A stretch of 64,000 nt of DNA from Actinocatenispora comari (GCF_017312725.1 NZ_BOPO01000007.1:45599-109598); one strand, 5' to 3'. Numbered from the stretch's first letter, positions 26,172 to 38,014 are shown. Notes: generated by a model not told the origin, from the sequence alone. Numbers and translations are program-made.

Positions 26172-26879
26172 GTGATCGAGTCTCCTGTGGGCCGGGCGGG
26201 CCTGGACAAGCAGCCGCACGAGGTGGCCGCGATGTTCGACGGCGTCGCCGACCGGTACGACCTGACCAACACCGTGATGACCTTCGGCATGGACCGGTGG
26301 TGGCGGCAGGCGACCCGGCGGGCGTTGCGGCTCGGGCCGGGCGACAGATGCCTCGACCTGGCGGCCGGGACCGGGGTGTCGACCGTCGAGCTGTCCCGGT
26401 CGGGCGCGACGGTGGTGGCGGCGGACTTCTCCCAGGGCATGCTGCGGACCGGCCGGCAGCGTGGCCGCTCGGTACCGATGGTGGCCGGTGACGCGATGGC
26501 GCTGCCGTTCGCCGACCACAGCTTCGACGCGGTGACCATCTCGTACGGGCTGCGCAACGTCGCCGACATCGACGCGGCGCTGGCCGAGATGGCCCGGGTG
26601 ACCCGGTCGGGCGGCCGGCTGGTGGTGGCGGAGTTCAGCCACCCCACGTTCGCTCCGTTCCGGTTGGTGTACGAGGAGTACCTGATGGCGGCGTTGCCCC
26701 GGGTCGCCCGGCGGGTCTCGTCCAATCCGGATGCGTACGTCTATCTCGCCGAGTCGATCCGGGACTGGCCGGGGCAGGCGGAGCTCGCGCACCGGATCGG
26801 TACCGCGGGTTGGGGTCAGGTCGCGTGGCGCAATCTTCTGGACGGGATCGTGACGCTGCACCGCGCGGTCCGGCCGTGA
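26172..26879 (+). CDS. menG: Demethylmenaquinone methyltransferase
   Basis: Methylates demethylmenaquinone to menaquinone with SAM. The UbiE/MenG signatures are present: [23 protein letters not shown] at the N-terminus, [15 protein letters not shown] (motif I), [25 protein letters not shown] and [12 protein letters not shown]. About 235 residues from GTG 26172, the family's usual length; GTG 26097 would add 25 residues without similarity to known MenG proteins. The 3' end is the first unit of a 40-bp duplication. It stands immediately upstream of menJ and nuo, a sensible grouping for electron transport. Confidence 0.9.
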   Translation: MIESPVGRAGLDKQPHEVAAMFDGVADRYDLTNTVMTFGMDRWWRQATRRALRLGPGDRCLDLAAGTGVSTVELSRSGATVVAADFSQGMLRTGRQRGRSVPMVAGDAMALPFADHSFDAVTISYGLRNVADIDAALAEMARVTRSGGRLVVAEFSHPTFAPFRLVYEEYLMAALPRVARRVSSNPDAYVYLAESIRDWPGQAELAHRIGTAGWGQVAWRNLLDGIVTLHRAVRP

Positions 26880-26929
26880 CGGACCGGATGTGACGCTGCA
26901 TCGCGCGGTCCGGCCGTGACGGACCGGTG
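26850..26929 (+). repeat. 40-bp duplication of the menG 3' end
   Basis: GTGACGCTGCACCGCGCGGT and the following 20 bases, which hold the last menG codons and the TGA (26877-26879), are repeated at 26890 with few changes. This is the third case in the window of a gene terminus copied directly downstream. Confidence 0.85.
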
Positions 26930-27082
26930 TGCGACGGTGCCGGCGCGGCCGGCGGACCGTACCCGTGTGCGGGGCGGCGTCCCGGTGATGACATGGTGAG
27001 GGGGAACCGCAGGTCGCATCGACGTGGATGCGCGGTCCGCGGTTCGTGGGGGCAGGGCGGCCGCGGGCTGCTCCGGGTCGAA

Positions 27083-27098
27083 GTTAGGTAGGCCTAAC
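27083..27098. promoter_or_regulatory. Iron-box-like palindrome upstream of menJ-nuo
   Basis: GTTAGG-TAGG-CCTAAC is a perfect 6-4-6 inverted repeat built from TTAGG/CCTAA, the half-site of DtxR/IdeR iron boxes (consensus TTAGGTTAGGCTAACCTAA). It is shorter than the full 19-bp consensus, so binding is only possible. It lies just upstream of the apparent -10 box at 27123. Confidence 0.4.
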
Positions 27099-27122
27099 CG
27101 GCCGTGCTCCCGCTGTCCGTCC

Positions 27123-27128
27123 TAGACT
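27123..27128 (+). promoter_or_regulatory. Candidate -10 box of the menJ-nuo transcript
   Basis: TAGACT fits the actinobacterial TANNNT -10 pattern. It lies between the iron-box-like palindrome and the Rex-like operator, so a start near 27135 would place the Rex site over the beginning of the transcript, where a repressor would block it. Confidence 0.35.
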
Positions 27129-27141
27129 CGGCATCGGCGCT

Positions 27142-27157
27142 CGTGAAAGTCTTCACA
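27142..27157. promoter_or_regulatory. Rex (redox repressor) operator
   Basis: CGTGAAAGTCTTCACA contains the perfect inverted repeat GTGAA-N4-TTCAC and differs from the Streptomyces Rex operator TGTGAANNNNTTCACA only at the first base. Rex binds when NADH is low and is known to control nuo and cyd operons in Streptomyces. The site lies 45 bases before the menJ start and ahead of the whole nuo operon. Confidence 0.7.
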
Positions 27158-27201
27158 AGCGGCCCGATCGCCCCCATCGATCGTTCGTTTGAGAGGTCAT
27201 C

Positions 27202-28587
27202 GTGACCGACGCCGGCAGTGCCCGCCACGAGGCGGCACCGGCCGCGACCGCGGCCGACGCCGCTGCCGTGACCGCAACCGTCGCCGAGGAGAAGCCGCTC
27301 GGCTCCGCCGAGGAGACCGGCGGCTCCGCCGACGTGATCGTCGTCGGCGCCGGCCCGGGCGGCTCGGCCGCCGCCTACTACCTGGCGCAGCACGGGCTCG
27401 ACGTGCTCCAGCTGGAGAAGAGCGAGTTCCCCCGGGAGAAGGTCTGCGGCGACGGGATGACCCCCCGTTCGGTCAAGCAGCTGATCAAGATGGGCGTCGA
27501 CATCGACGCGCCGGGCTGGGTGCGCAACCGCGGCCTGCGGGTCATCGGCGGCGGCATCAAGCTGCAGCTCGACTGGCCCGACCTGGCCAGCTACCCCGAG
27601 TTCGGGCTGACCCGGACCCGGCTCGACTTCGACGAGATCCTGTCCGCCCGGGCGGTCGGCGCCGGCGTGCGGCTGCGTACCTCGACCACCGTCACCGGGC
27701 CGATCACCAACACCGCCGGCCGGGTCGTCGGGGTCACCGCGACCGTCGGCAAGGACAAGAAGCCGGTCGAGTTCCGCGCCCCGCTGGTGATCGCCGCGGA
27801 CGGGGTGTCCGGCCGGTTCGCGCTGTCGCTGGGCATCGCGAAGCGCGACGACCGGCCGATCGGCGTCGCGGTGCGGCGCTACTACGACAGCCCGTCCCGC
27901 ACCAACGACGACTACCTGGAGTCCTGGCTGGAGCTGCGGGACGGCCGGGACAGCAGCAAGGACACCCTGCTGCCCGGGTACGGGTGGATCTTCGGTCTCG
28001 GTGACGGCCGGGTCAACGTCGGCCTCGGCGTGCTCAACTCGTCGGCCAGCTTCGGCCAGGCGAACTACCGCACCATGCTGACCGACTGGCTCGCCGGCAC
28101 CCCGGACGAGTGGCAGCTCAACGACGAGCAGTACGCGACCGGGCCGGTGCGCGGCGCCGCGCTGCCGATGGGGTTCAACCGGGTGCCGCACTACACCCGC
28201 GGGGTGATGCTGATCGGCGACACCGCCGGCATGGTCAACCCGTTCAACGGCGAGGGCATCGCGTACGCGATGGAGTCCGGCGAGCTGGCCGCCGACGTCG
28301 CCGCGCAGGCGCTGTCCGCGCGGTCCGGCCCGGCCCGCGAGCGGATGCTCCGGTGGTACCCGCGCGAGCTGTCCCACCGGTACGGCGGCTACTACCGGCT
28401 GGGCGGCTGGTTCGTGAAGCTGATCGGCAACCCGGACGTGATGAAGCTCTGCACCCGGCACGGCATGCCGCACCCGATGCTGATGCGGTTCGTACTCAAA
28501 CTGCTGGCAAATCTCACCGACCCTCGTGGGGGTGACGCGATGGACCGGATCATCAACACGCTGACCCGCGTCGCGCCCGCGGTGTAG
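27202..28587 (+). CDS. menJ: Geranylgeranyl-reductase family protein (menaquinone saturase MenJ-like)
   Basis: 461-residue FAD enzyme expected to saturate one isoprene unit of the menaquinone side chain. An unusual Ala/Thr-rich extension of about 40 residues comes before the dinucleotide fold DVIVVGAGPGGSAAAYYLAQHG. The family signature FPREKVCGDGMTPRSV follows, with the DG motif VIAADGVSGRFA and the GD motif LIGDTAGMVNPFNGEGIAYAMESG. GTG 27202 has GAGAGG upstream. The order menG, menJ, then respiratory genes and a polyprenyl synthase parallels the menH-menJ-grcC1 region I recall from mycobacteria. The gap to nuoA is 135 bases, so read-through into nuo is plausible. Confidence 0.85.
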   Translation: MTDAGSARHEAAPAATAADAAAVTATVAEEKPLGSAEETGGSADVIVVGAGPGGSAAAYYLAQHGLDVLQLEKSEFPREKVCGDGMTPRSVKQLIKMGVDIDAPGWVRNRGLRVIGGGIKLQLDWPDLASYPEFGLTRTRLDFDEILSARAVGAGVRLRTSTTVTGPITNTAGRVVGVTATVGKDKKPVEFRAPLVIAADGVSGRFALSLGIAKRDDRPIGVAVRRYYDSPSRTNDDYLESWLELRDGRDSSKDTLLPGYGWIFGLGDGRVNVGLGVLNSSASFGQANYRTMLTDWLAGTPDEWQLNDEQYATGPVRGAALPMGFNRVPHYTRGVMLIGDTAGMVNPFNGEGIAYAMESGELAADVAAQALSARSGPARERMLRWYPRELSHRYGGYYRLGGWFVKLIGNPDVMKLCTRHGMPHPMLMRFVLKLLANLTDPRGGDAMDRIINTLTRVAPAV

Positions 28588-28722
28588 GGCCGGATCGCGG
28601 GCCCGGCGCACCCCCGATAGCAGGGCGGACGCCGACCCGCAATAGGGTGAGTCGGTTTTGAAGAGATCGCAATAGGTGGACGTGCGCGCCCTCGCGGTGC
28701 GCCGGGAACTGGAGACAAGGCG

Positions 28723-29082
28723 ATGTCGATCGCGCCGTACGTGCCGATTGCGGGGCTGTTCGTCCTCGGCGGCCTGTTCGCGCTCTTCTCCTGCACGATC
28801 GCGCCGTTCGTCGGCCCGAAGCGTTACAACCGGGCGAAGATGGAGGCCTACGAGTGCGGGATCGAGCCCGCTCCCGCGCCGACCGGCCGGTTCCCGGTCA
28901 AGTACTACATCACGGCGATGCTGTTCATCGTCTTCGACATCGAAATCATCTTCCTGTACCCGTGGGCCGTGTCGTACGACATGCTCGGCTTCTTCGGCTT
29001 CGTGGAGATGGTGCTGTTCATCGTCACGGTGTTCATCGCGTACGCCTACGTGTGGCGACGCGGTGGGCTGGACTGGGACTGA
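28723..29082 (+). CDS. nuoA: NADH-quinone oxidoreductase subunit A
   Basis: 119-residue membrane subunit with three helices. [12 protein letters not shown] and [13 protein letters not shown] are the conserved loop segments of NuoA/ND3 near the quinone channel. GGAGACAAGG precedes the ATG. It is the first gene of a complete 14-gene nuo operon (28723-44822). Two TAGG-containing patches just upstream (TAGGGT 28643, TAGGTG 28673) could be a nuo-proximal promoter in addition to the one before menJ. Confidence 0.95.
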   Translation: MSIAPYVPIAGLFVLGGLFALFSCTIAPFVGPKRYNRAKMEAYECGIEPAPAPTGRFPVKYYITAMLFIVFDIEIIFLYPWAVSYDMLGFFGFVEMVLFIVTVFIAYAYVWRRGGLDWD

Positions 29083-29096
29083 GGGGGCGTGACGAC

Positions 29097-29780
29097 ATGG
29101 GCCTAGAAGAGAACCTGCCCGGCATCCTGCTGGTCTCGGTCGAGAAGCTGGTGAACGTCGTACGCCGGTCGTCGATGTGGCCGGCGCAGTTCGGCCTGGC
29201 CTGCTGCGCGATCGAGATGATGACCACCGGCGCGGCCCGCTACGACACCGGCCGCTGGGGCATGGAGGTGTTCCGCGCCTCGCCGCGGCAGGCCGACCTG
29301 ATGATCGTCGCCGGCCGGGTGAGCCAGAAGATGGCCCCGGTGCTGCGCCGCATCTACGACCAGATGGCCGACCCGAAATGGGTGCTGTCGATGGGCGTGT
29401 GCGCGAGCTCCGGCGGCATGTTCAACAACTACGCCATCGTGCAGGGTGTGGACCACGTCGTACCGGTGGACATGTACCTGCCGGGCTGCCCGCCGCGGCC
29501 GGAGATGCTGCTCGACGCGATCCTCAAGCTGCACGAGAAGATCATGCACGAGCCGCTGGGCGAGAAGCGCCGGCTGGAGCTGGCGGAGAAGGCGCTGACC
29601 GAGCCGGCGCCCGCGGTGCGGCCCGGCACGATGCCGTCGAGCTACCGGTACAACAAGGCGAAGCGCCGGCAGTGGACCGCCGCCGCGGCCGAGGGCCGCG
29701 AGGAGCAGCTGCGGATCGAGAACTGGATGCACGAGAACGACGACAAGGCGCCGGTGGCGCGCGACCGGTGGAAGGGATAG
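29097..29780 (+). CDS. nuoB: NADH-quinone oxidoreductase subunit B
   Basis: 227-residue peripheral-arm subunit that holds the terminal [4Fe-4S] cluster N2. Ligands are the adjacent Cys36-Cys37 (GLACCAIEM), Cys102 (GVCASSGG) and Cys131 (PGCPPRPE). A charged C-terminal tail of about 50 residues ([20 protein letters not shown]) is longer than in E. coli, as is usual in actinomycetes. ATG 29097 lies 14 bases after the nuoA stop. Confidence 0.95.
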   Translation: MGLEENLPGILLVSVEKLVNVVRRSSMWPAQFGLACCAIEMMTTGAARYDTGRWGMEVFRASPRQADLMIVAGRVSQKMAPVLRRIYDQMADPKWVLSMGVCASSGGMFNNYAIVQGVDHVVPVDMYLPGCPPRPEMLLDAILKLHEKIMHEPLGEKRRLELAEKALTEPAPAVRPGTMPSSYRYNKAKRRQWTAAAAEGREEQLRIENWMHENDDKAPVARDRWKG

Positions 29781-29782
29781 TC

Positions 29783-30667
29783 GTGGCCGACGAGAAGCTT
29801 CCGCATCCTGCGGAGGACAAGCCGTCCGCCGACGCCAAGCCCGCCGGCGAGCGGATGCCGCAGAGCACGGACGTGTCCGAGGGCCCGGCCGACGAGAAGG
29901 TCTACCCGGGCCACGCGGCGGCCGGCGAGCCGGATCCGTTGCCGGTCAAGCACCCGACCGACAGCATCGACCGGCTGCAGGCCACCGACGACCTGGACGA
30001 GATGGTCTCCGGTGGCGGCGCGCCGACCAGCAATCCGGTGCAGCACGGCATGTTCGGCGTGATCGGCTCCGGCGACACCTCCGGGATGGGCGGGCTGGTG
30101 CGCCGCCGCCCGACCGCGGCACCGGCGGAGCGGCCGTACGGGTCCTACTTCGACGAGACGGTCGACGCGCTCGCCGCGGCGTTCCCGCAGTTCGACGCCG
30201 CGGTCGAGGCGGTCACCGTGGACCGCGACGAGCTGACCATCCACATCCGGCCCGAGTTCATCGCGCAGGTCTGCCAGACCATGCGGGACGACCCGGCCCT
30301 GCGGTACGAGTTCTGCTCCGACGTGTCCGGCACCGACTACCTGGGTGAGGCGCGGCGGCTGCACGTCACGTACCACCTGCTGTCGATGACGTTCCGGCGC
30401 CGGGTGCGGCTGGAGGTCGCGGTGAGCGTCGACGACCCGCACGTGCCGTCGGTGACGAAGGTGTACCCGACCGCCGACTGGCAGGAGCGGGAGACCTACG
30501 ACATGTACGGCGTGATCTTCGACGGCCATCCCAACCTGACCCGGATCCTGATGCCGGACGACTGGGAGGGCCACCCGCAGCGCAAGGACTACCCGCTGGG
30601 CGGGGTTCCGGTGGAGTACAAGGGCGCCGAGATCCCACCGCCGGACGAGCGGAGGCAGTACAAGTGA
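29783..30667 (+). CDS. nuoC: NADH-quinone oxidoreductase subunit C
   Basis: 294-residue 30-kDa-type subunit. The first 110 or so residues are an acidic, low-complexity extension ([18 protein letters not shown] and so on); the conserved domain begins near [12 protein letters not shown] and ends with the signature [18 protein letters not shown] and RKDYPLGG. NuoC is separate from NuoD here, unlike the E. coli fusion. GTG 29783 has GGAAGGG upstream and starts two bases after nuoB. Its stop overlaps the nuoD start (GTGA). Confidence 0.94.
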   Translation: MADEKLPHPAEDKPSADAKPAGERMPQSTDVSEGPADEKVYPGHAAAGEPDPLPVKHPTDSIDRLQATDDLDEMVSGGGAPTSNPVQHGMFGVIGSGDTSGMGGLVRRRPTAAPAERPYGSYFDETVDALAAAFPQFDAAVEAVTVDRDELTIHIRPEFIAQVCQTMRDDPALRYEFCSDVSGTDYLGEARRLHVTYHLLSMTFRRRVRLEVAVSVDDPHVPSVTKVYPTADWQERETYDMYGVIFDGHPNLTRILMPDDWEGHPQRKDYPLGGVPVEYKGAEIPPPDERRQYK

Positions 30668-32016
30668 CCGAGCATTCAACGTCGAGCCGGGCTTCGGCCA
30701 AGGACCCGTTCGCGGCGACCGCGCGGGACACCACCGAGGGCAAGGTCTACACCGTCACCGGCGGCGACTGGGACACCATCGTCGGCTCCGACGACCCGCT
30801 GCACCACGAGAAGCTGGTCATCAACATGGGCCCGCAGCACCCGTCCACGCACGGCGTGCTGCGGCTGGTGCTGGAGATGGAGGGGGAGACGGTCACCGAC
30901 GTTCGTCCGGTGATCGGCTACCTGCACACCGGCATCGAGAAGAACATGGAGTACCGCACCTGGACGCAGGGCTCCACGTTCGTCACCCGCGCCGACTACC
31001 TGTCGCCGGTGGCCAACGAGACCGTGTACTGCCTGGCGGTCGAGAAGCTGCTCGGGGTCGAGATCACCGAGCGGGCCCGGCTGATCCGGGTGCTGATGCT
31101 GGAGCTCAACCGGATCGCCTCGCACCTGGTCTGGTTCGCCACCACCGGCATGGAGCTCGGCGCCACCACGATGATGATCATCGGGTTCCGTGAGCGCGAG
31201 ATGATCCTGGAGATCTTCGAGCTGATCACCGGGCTGCGGATGAACATGGCGTACGTGCGGCCCGGCGGCGTCGCGCAGGACGTCACCCAGGACGCGATCG
31301 ACGCGATCCGCGAGTTCCTCAAGGTGATGCCGAAGCGGCTCAAGCAGTACGAGAACCTGATGAACGGCCAGCCGGTGCTGCACGCCCGTACCAAGGGCGT
31401 CGCCTACCTGGACGTGTCGGGCTGTCTCGCGCTGGGCGTCACCGGCCCGGTGCTGCGCTCCGCCGGTCTGCCGTGGGACCTGCGCAAGACCATGCCCTAC
31501 CTGGGCTACGACGAGTTCGACTTCGAGGTGCCGACCGAGACCACCTGCGACGTGTACGGGCGCTGGATGGTCCGGTGGCACGAGTGCCAGGAGTCGCTGA
31601 AGATCGTCCAGCAGGTGCTGGACCGGCTGGAGCCGGGCCCGGTGATGGTCGAGGACAAGAAGATCGCGTGGCCGGCGCAGCTCGCGATCGGTACCGACGG
31701 GATGGGCAACTCGCTGTCCCACGTCGCGAAGATCATGGGCCAGTCGATGGAGGCCCTGATCCACCACTTCAAGCTGGTCACCGAGGGCTTCCGGGTACCG
31801 GCCGGCCAGGTGTACACGTCGATCGAGTCGCCGCGCGGCGAGATCGGCTGCCACGCCGTGTCCGACGGCGGCACCCGGCCCTACCGCGTACACGTGCGCG
31901 AACCCAGCTTCGTGAACCTGCAGGCGCTGCCCGCGATCTCCGAGGGCGGCCTGCTCGCCGACGTGGTCGCCGGTGGCGCCTCTCTGGACCCGGTCATGGG
32001 TGGGGTTGATCGTTGA
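30664..32016 (+). CDS. nuoD: NADH-quinone oxidoreductase subunit D
   Basis: 450-residue 49-kDa subunit that forms much of the quinone-binding site with NuoB. The signatures [64 protein letters not shown] and [16 protein letters not shown] are all intact. An N-terminal extension of about 45 residues precedes the core. It starts in a four-base overlap with nuoC and ends in a one-base overlap with nuoE. Confidence 0.95.
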   Translation: MTEHSTSSRASAKDPFAATARDTTEGKVYTVTGGDWDTIVGSDDPLHHEKLVINMGPQHPSTHGVLRLVLEMEGETVTDVRPVIGYLHTGIEKNMEYRTWTQGSTFVTRADYLSPVANETVYCLAVEKLLGVEITERARLIRVLMLELNRIASHLVWFATTGMELGATTMMIIGFREREMILEIFELITGLRMNMAYVRPGGVAQDVTQDAIDAIREFLKVMPKRLKQYENLMNGQPVLHARTKGVAYLDVSGCLALGVTGPVLRSAGLPWDLRKTMPYLGYDEFDFEVPTETTCDVYGRWMVRWHECQESLKIVQQVLDRLEPGPVMVEDKKIAWPAQLAIGTDGMGNSLSHVAKIMGQSMEALIHHFKLVTEGFRVPAGQVYTSIESPRGEIGCHAVSDGGTRPYRVHVREPSFVNLQALPAISEGGLLADVVAGGASLDPVMGGVDR

Positions 32017-32717
32017 TGTCGTACGAAGAGCTGGACACCGAGGAGAACCGGGGTCGCGCGGCCGAGATCAGGGCGCGCTTCCCGGAGGGGCGGGAGCGCT
32101 CCGCGCTGCTGCCGCTGCTGCATCTGGTGCAGTCGGTGGAAGGCAAGGTGACGCCGGACGGCATCCGGTTCTGCGCCGAGCAGCTCGGCATCACCCGGGC
32201 CCAGGTCGGCGCCGTGGCCACCTTCTACACCATGTACAAGCGTGGCCGGACCGGCAACCACCTGGTCAGCGTCTGCACCAACACGCTGTGCGGGATGATG
32301 GGCGGCGACAAGACCTACCAGGCGTTGTCGAAGCACCTCGGGGTGGGGCACGAGGAGACCACCGAGGACGGCACGATCACGCTGGAGCACGCCGAGTGCC
32401 TGGCCGCCTGCGACTACGCGCCGGTGCTGACCGTCGACTACGAGTTCTACAACAACGTCGACGAGGCCAAGGGGCTGGAGATCGTGCAGCGGCTGCAGGC
32501 CGGCGAGGTGCCGCACCCGGACCGGGGTGCGGAGCCGGCCGGGCTGGCCGGCATCGGCGAGCAGCTCGCCGGGTACGGCGACGGCCGGCCCGGTGCGGTC
32601 GCCGACAACGCGACCGGCGAGCCGACGCTGCGCGGCATCCGGCTGGCCGCCGACAACGACATCTCGGTGCCGGGCTTCGACCCGAACACACCGATCCCCT
32701 CGAAGGAGGGTAAGTAG
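32016..32717 (+). CDS. nuoE: NADH-quinone oxidoreductase subunit E
   Basis: 233-residue 24-kDa-type subunit with the N1a [2Fe-2S] cluster: Cys87, Cys92 (VCTNTLCGMMGG), Cys128 and Cys132 (AECLAACDYAP). A C-terminal extension of about 65 residues ending DPNTPIPSKEGK goes beyond the thioredoxin-like core and is typical of high-GC Gram-positives. ATG 32016 overlaps the nuoD stop (TGATG). Confidence 0.95.
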   Translation: MSYEELDTEENRGRAAEIRARFPEGRERSALLPLLHLVQSVEGKVTPDGIRFCAEQLGITRAQVGAVATFYTMYKRGRTGNHLVSVCTNTLCGMMGGDKTYQALSKHLGVGHEETTEDGTITLEHAECLAACDYAPVLTVDYEFYNNVDEAKGLEIVQRLQAGEVPHPDRGAEPAGLAGIGEQLAGYGDGRPGAVADNATGEPTLRGIRLAADNDISVPGFDPNTPIPSKEGK

Positions 32718-32719
32718 GC

Positions 32720-34033
<1,314 letters not shown>

Positions 34034-34034
34034 C

Positions 34035-36629
34035 ATGACCGTCACGCAGCAGAAGGACGGCGAGATCGTCGAGACGGTCACGCTCACCATCGACGGCATC
34101 GAGACCACCGTGCCCAAGGGCACCCTGGTGATCCGGGCCGCCGAGGCGCTGGGCATCGCGATCCCGCGGTTCTGCGACCACCCGCTGCTCGACCCGGCCG
34201 GCGCCTGCCGGCAGTGCCTGGTCGAGGTGGAGGGCCAGCGCAAGCCGATGACCTCCTGCACCACCACCTGCACCGACGGCATGGTGGTGAAGACGCAGTT
34301 GACCTCTCCGGTGGCCAGGAAGGCCCAGGAGGGGATCATGGAGTTCCTGCTGATCAACCACCCGCTGGACTGCCCGATCTGCGACAAGGGCGGCGAGTGC
34401 CCGCTGCAGAACCAGGCGATGTCCAACGGCCGGTCGGACTCCCGGTTCGTGGAGGAGAAGCGGAAGTACCCGACGCCGCTCGCGATCTCCACCCAGGTGC
34501 TGCTCGACCGGGAGCGTTGCGTGCTGTGCCAGCGCTGCACCCGGTTCTCCGAGGAGATCGCCGGCGACCCGTTCATCGACCTGATGGAGCGCGGCGCCGC
34601 CGAGCAGATCGGCGTCTTCTCCGACACGCCGTACCTCGAGGGCGACCACGCCGCGACGAACACCTCCGGCGACCCGTTCAACTCGTACTACTCCGGCAAC
34701 ACCATCCAGATCTGCCCGGTCGGCGCGCTGACCGGCTCGGACTACCGGTTCCACTCCCGGCCGTTCGACCTGGTGAGCACGCCGTCGATCAACGAGCACG
34801 ACGCCGGCGGCGACGCGATCCGGGTCGACCACCGGCGCGGCAGCGTGATGCGCCGGCTGTCCGGTGAGGACAGCGCGGTCAATGAGGAGTGGATCAGCGA
34901 CAAGACCCGGTTCGCCTTCCGGTACGCCAACGGCAGCGACCGGCTGGTCTACCCGCGGGTCCGGGACGAGGACGGCACGCTGCGCGAGACCAGCTGGTCC
35001 GAGGCGCTGCTGGTGGCGGCCGAGGGGCTCGCCGCCGCCCGGGACAACGGCGGGGTCGGGGTGCTGACCGGCGGCCGGGTCACCGTCGAGGACGCCTACG
35101 CGTACGCGAAGTTCGCCCGGGTGGCGCTTGCCACCAACGACGTGGACTTCCGGGTGCGACCGCACTCGGCCGAGGAGACCGCGTTCCTGGCCGACTACGC
35201 GGCCGGGGTCAGCCCGAACAACGGCGGCGTGACCTACACCGACGTCGAGCAGGCGCCGGCGGTGCTGCTGGTCGGCCTGGAGGCCGAGGAGGAGGCGCCG
35301 TCGCTGTTCCTGCGGCTGCGCAAGGGAAACCGCAAGCACGGCCTGCGCCTGTTCTCGGTGCAGCCGTTCGCGAGCCCGGGCGTGACCAAGGCGAACGGCA
35401 CCCTGCTGCCGGTCGTACCGGGCGGCGAGGCGGAGCTGCTGACCGCGCTGGCCGGCGACGCGATCGGGCCGTCCGCGGAGGCCGAGCAGGCCCGTTCCGC
35501 GGTGCGTACCGACGGGGCGATCATCCTGGTCGGCGAGCGGCTGGCGGCGGTGCCCGGCGGGCTGTCCGCGGCGGCGCTGCTGGCCGACACCACCGGCGCC
35601 CGGCTGGCCTGGGTGCCGCGCCGGGCCGGTGACCGCGGCGCGGTGGACGCCGGCTGCCTGCCGACGCTGCTGCCGGGCGCGCGGCCGGTCTCGGATCTGA
35701 GCGGCCGGGTCGAGCTCGCCTCGTACTGGGGGGTCGACTCGCTGCCGTCCGCGCCGGGCCGCGACACCGCGGAGATGCTGGTCGCGGCGGCCACCGGGCA
35801 GCTGGCCGGGCTGGTCGTCGGCGGCGTCGACCCGGGCGACCTGCCCGACCCGGCCGCCGCCGAGCAGGCGATGGAGGCGGTCGGCTTCCTGGTCTCGCTG
35901 GAACTGCGGGACGGCTGGGTGCCGCAGCACGCGAACGTGGTGTTGCCGGTGGCGCCGGTCGTCGAGAAGGCCGGTTCGTTCCTGAACTGGGAGGGCCGGC
36001 TGCGGATCTTCGACACGGTGCTGTCCACCGGCGCGATGACCGACGCCCGGGTGCTGAACTCGATCGCCGACGAGATGGGCATCGCCCTCGGCACCGGCGA
36101 CCCGCGGCGGATCCGGGCCGAGCTGGCCGGGCTGCCGGCGCACGAGGTGCGGCCGACGCCGCCGAGCTACCCGGCCGCCGAGCTGCCGAAGCCCGACGCC
36201 GGGCAGGCCGTGCTGGCCAGCTGGCACCACCTGCTCGACCTGGGCAGCCTGCAGGACAACGCGGAGTTCCTGGCCGGTACGGCCCGGCCCGCGGTGGTGC
36301 GGCTGTCCGCGGCGACCGCGGCGGAGATCGGCGCGCAGGACGGCGCGCAGGTCACCGTCTCGACCGAGCGCGGCGCGATCACGCTGCCGCTGCGGATCAG
36401 CGCGATGCCCGACCGGGTGGTGTGGCTGCCGACGAACTCGGCCGGCAGCACCGTCCGCCGCACCCTCGGCACCGACGCGGGCGCGGTGGTGTCGATCCGT
36501 ACCGACGGCGGTGCCCGGCAGGCCGGCGACGGCGCGGGGCACGGCACCGGTGACGGCGCGGGGCACAGTACCGCCGACGGCGCAGGGCACGGAGCCCGGC
36601 ACGCGCAGTCCACAGAGGAGGACCAGTGA
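34035..36629 (+). CDS. nuoG: NADH-quinone oxidoreductase subunit G
   Basis: 864-residue iron-sulfur subunit. The N-terminal ferredoxin domain has Cys47, Cys58, Cys61 and Cys75 for [2Fe-2S] N1b, followed by [13 protein letters not shown] and [14 protein letters not shown] for [4Fe-4S] clusters. The rest is a molybdopterin-oxidoreductase-like fold that carries no cofactor in complex I. The C-terminal 30 or so residues are a Gly/Ala/His/Asp tail made by a 24-bp repeat, which is unusual and probably dispensable. It starts one base after nuoF, and the stop overlaps nuoH (GTGA). Confidence 0.95.
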   Translation: MTVTQQKDGEIVETVTLTIDGIETTVPKGTLVIRAAEALGIAIPRFCDHPLLDPAGACRQCLVEVEGQRKPMTSCTTTCTDGMVVKTQLTSPVARKAQEGIMEFLLINHPLDCPICDKGGECPLQNQAMSNGRSDSRFVEEKRKYPTPLAISTQVLLDRERCVLCQRCTRFSEEIAGDPFIDLMERGAAEQIGVFSDTPYLEGDHAATNTSGDPFNSYYSGNTIQICPVGALTGSDYRFHSRPFDLVSTPSINEHDAGGDAIRVDHRRGSVMRRLSGEDSAVNEEWISDKTRFAFRYANGSDRLVYPRVRDEDGTLRETSWSEALLVAAEGLAAARDNGGVGVLTGGRVTVEDAYAYAKFARVALATNDVDFRVRPHSAEETAFLADYAAGVSPNNGGVTYTDVEQAPAVLLVGLEAEEEAPSLFLRLRKGNRKHGLRLFSVQPFASPGVTKANGTLLPVVPGGEAELLTALAGDAIGPSAEAEQARSAVRTDGAIILVGERLAAVPGGLSAAALLADTTGARLAWVPRRAGDRGAVDAGCLPTLLPGARPVSDLSGRVELASYWGVDSLPSAPGRDTAEMLVAAATGQLAGLVVGGVDPGDLPDPAAAEQAMEAVGFLVSLELRDGWVPQHANVVLPVAPVVEKAGSFLNWEGRLRIFDTVLSTGAMTDARVLNSIADEMGIALGTGDPRRIRAELAGLPAHEVRPTPPSYPAAELPKPDAGQAVLASWHHLLDLGSLQDNAEFLAGTARPAVVRLSAATAAEIGAQDGAQVTVSTERGAITLPLRISAMPDRVVWLPTNSAGSTVRRTLGTDAGAVVSIRTDGGARQAGDGAGHGTGDGAGHSTADGAGHGARHAQSTEEDQ
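36528..36599 (+). repeat. 24-bp in-frame repeat at the nuoG 3' end
   Basis: GACGGCGCGGGGCACGGCAC and its four-base remainder recur at 36528, 36552 and 36576, encoding [16 protein letters not shown] and DGAGHGAR. Here the terminal expansion stays in frame, so it lengthens the protein; elsewhere in the window the array lies mostly past the stop. Confidence 0.85.
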
Positions 36630-38011
36630 ACACCTCCGGCCTCGTACGGCTGGCCGAGGCGGGGCAGCCCGCTGGGTTCGGGCACGACGTCTGGTGGATC
36701 GTCCTGATCAAGGTCGTCGCCGCGTTCGTGCTGCTGTTGCTGCTGACCCTGTTCGCGGTCGTGTTCGAGCGCAAGGTGATCGGCGCGTTCCAGGTGCGTC
36801 CCGGGCCGAACCGGAAGGCGCGCGGCTTCGGCTGGCTGCAGTCGCTGTTCGACGGGTTGAAGCTGGCGTTCAAGGAAGAGATCATTCCCGCGCTGGCCGA
36901 CAAGCCGGTCTACTTCATCGCGCCGGTCATCTCCGGCGCGGTCGCGTTCATCTCGTTCGCGGTGATCCCGATCGGCGCGCAGGTCAGCCTGTTCGGGCAC
37001 ACGACCATGCTGCAGGTCGGCGACGTGCCGGTGGCGGTACTGGTGGTGCTCGCCGCGTCGTCGATGGCGGTGTACGGCACGGTGCTCGCCGGCTGGGCCT
37101 CCGGCACCAGCTGGCCGCTGCTCGGCGGGATGCGCGCCGCGGCGCAGATGATCTCGTACGAGGTCGCGATGGGGCTGTCGATGGTCGCGGTGTTCATGAC
37201 CGCGCACTCGATGTCCACCTCGGAGATCGTCAACGGCCAGATCAAGACCTGGTACTTCATCCCGCTGCTGCCGAGCTTCATCATCTACTTCATCTCGGCG
37301 CTCGGTGAGGGCAACCGGACCCCGTTCGACCTGCCGGAAGGCGAGTCGGAGCTGACCGGTGGCTACCTCACCGAGTACTCGTCGTTCAAGTTCGCGATGT
37401 TCTACCTGGCCGAGTACATCGCGATGGTGACGATCTCCGCGCTGTGCGTGACGCTGTTCTTCGGTGGCTGGCGCGCCCCGTGGCCGATCTCGCTGTGGGA
37501 CGGCGCGAACTCCGGCTGGATCACCATCGTCTGGTTCCTGGCCAAGACGATCATCTTCATGGGCGTACTGGTGTGGATCCGGGCGACGCTGCCCCGGGTG
37601 CGCTACGACCAGCTGATGTCGCTGGGCTGGAAGGTCCTCATGCCGGTCAACCTGGTGTGGATCCTGATCCTCGCCGGGCTGCGGCTGACCGCACGCAACT
37701 ACGACCAGACCCGCTGGCTGGTGCTGGCCGGGATCGTGGTCACGTTGCTGCTGCTGGTGCTGCTCTGGCCGGAGAAGGAGAAGGACGAGAAGACCCAGGC
37801 CAAACGCAGGGTCGACACCGGCGTCGGCGGGTATCCGACCCCACCGGTCGACCTGGTCGTGCCGCCGAACCCGCACCTCAAGCGGATCGAGGCACAGCGC
37901 GAGGCGGCCACCGTCGGCGCGCCCAGCGGTACCAGCGAATCGCCCGGTGCGGCCGGCGGCAGTGGCTCGGCCGGTACGGGCTCGGCCGGTACGTCCGGCA
38001 AGGAGGAATGA
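36626..38011 (+). CDS. nuoH: NADH-quinone oxidoreductase subunit H
   Basis: 461-residue membrane subunit that couples the quinone site to the proton-pumping arm. [34 protein letters not shown] and [26 protein letters not shown] are the hallmark loops. The last 80 or so residues after the final helix are cytoplasmic and end in a Gly/Ser/Ala/Thr-rich stretch, longer than in E. coli NuoH. It starts inside the nuoG stop (GTGA overlap). Confidence 0.95.
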   Translation: MNTSGLVRLAEAGQPAGFGHDVWWIVLIKVVAAFVLLLLLTLFAVVFERKVIGAFQVRPGPNRKARGFGWLQSLFDGLKLAFKEEIIPALADKPVYFIAPVISGAVAFISFAVIPIGAQVSLFGHTTMLQVGDVPVAVLVVLAASSMAVYGTVLAGWASGTSWPLLGGMRAAAQMISYEVAMGLSMVAVFMTAHSMSTSEIVNGQIKTWYFIPLLPSFIIYFISALGEGNRTPFDLPEGESELTGGYLTEYSSFKFAMFYLAEYIAMVTISALCVTLFFGGWRAPWPISLWDGANSGWITIVWFLAKTIIFMGVLVWIRATLPRVRYDQLMSLGWKVLMPVNLVWILILAGLRLTARNYDQTRWLVLAGIVVTLLLLVLLWPEKEKDEKTQAKRRVDTGVGGYPTPPVDLVVPPNPHLKRIEAQREAATVGAPSGTSESPGAAGGSGSAGTGSAGTSGKEE

Positions 38012-38014
38012 GTC

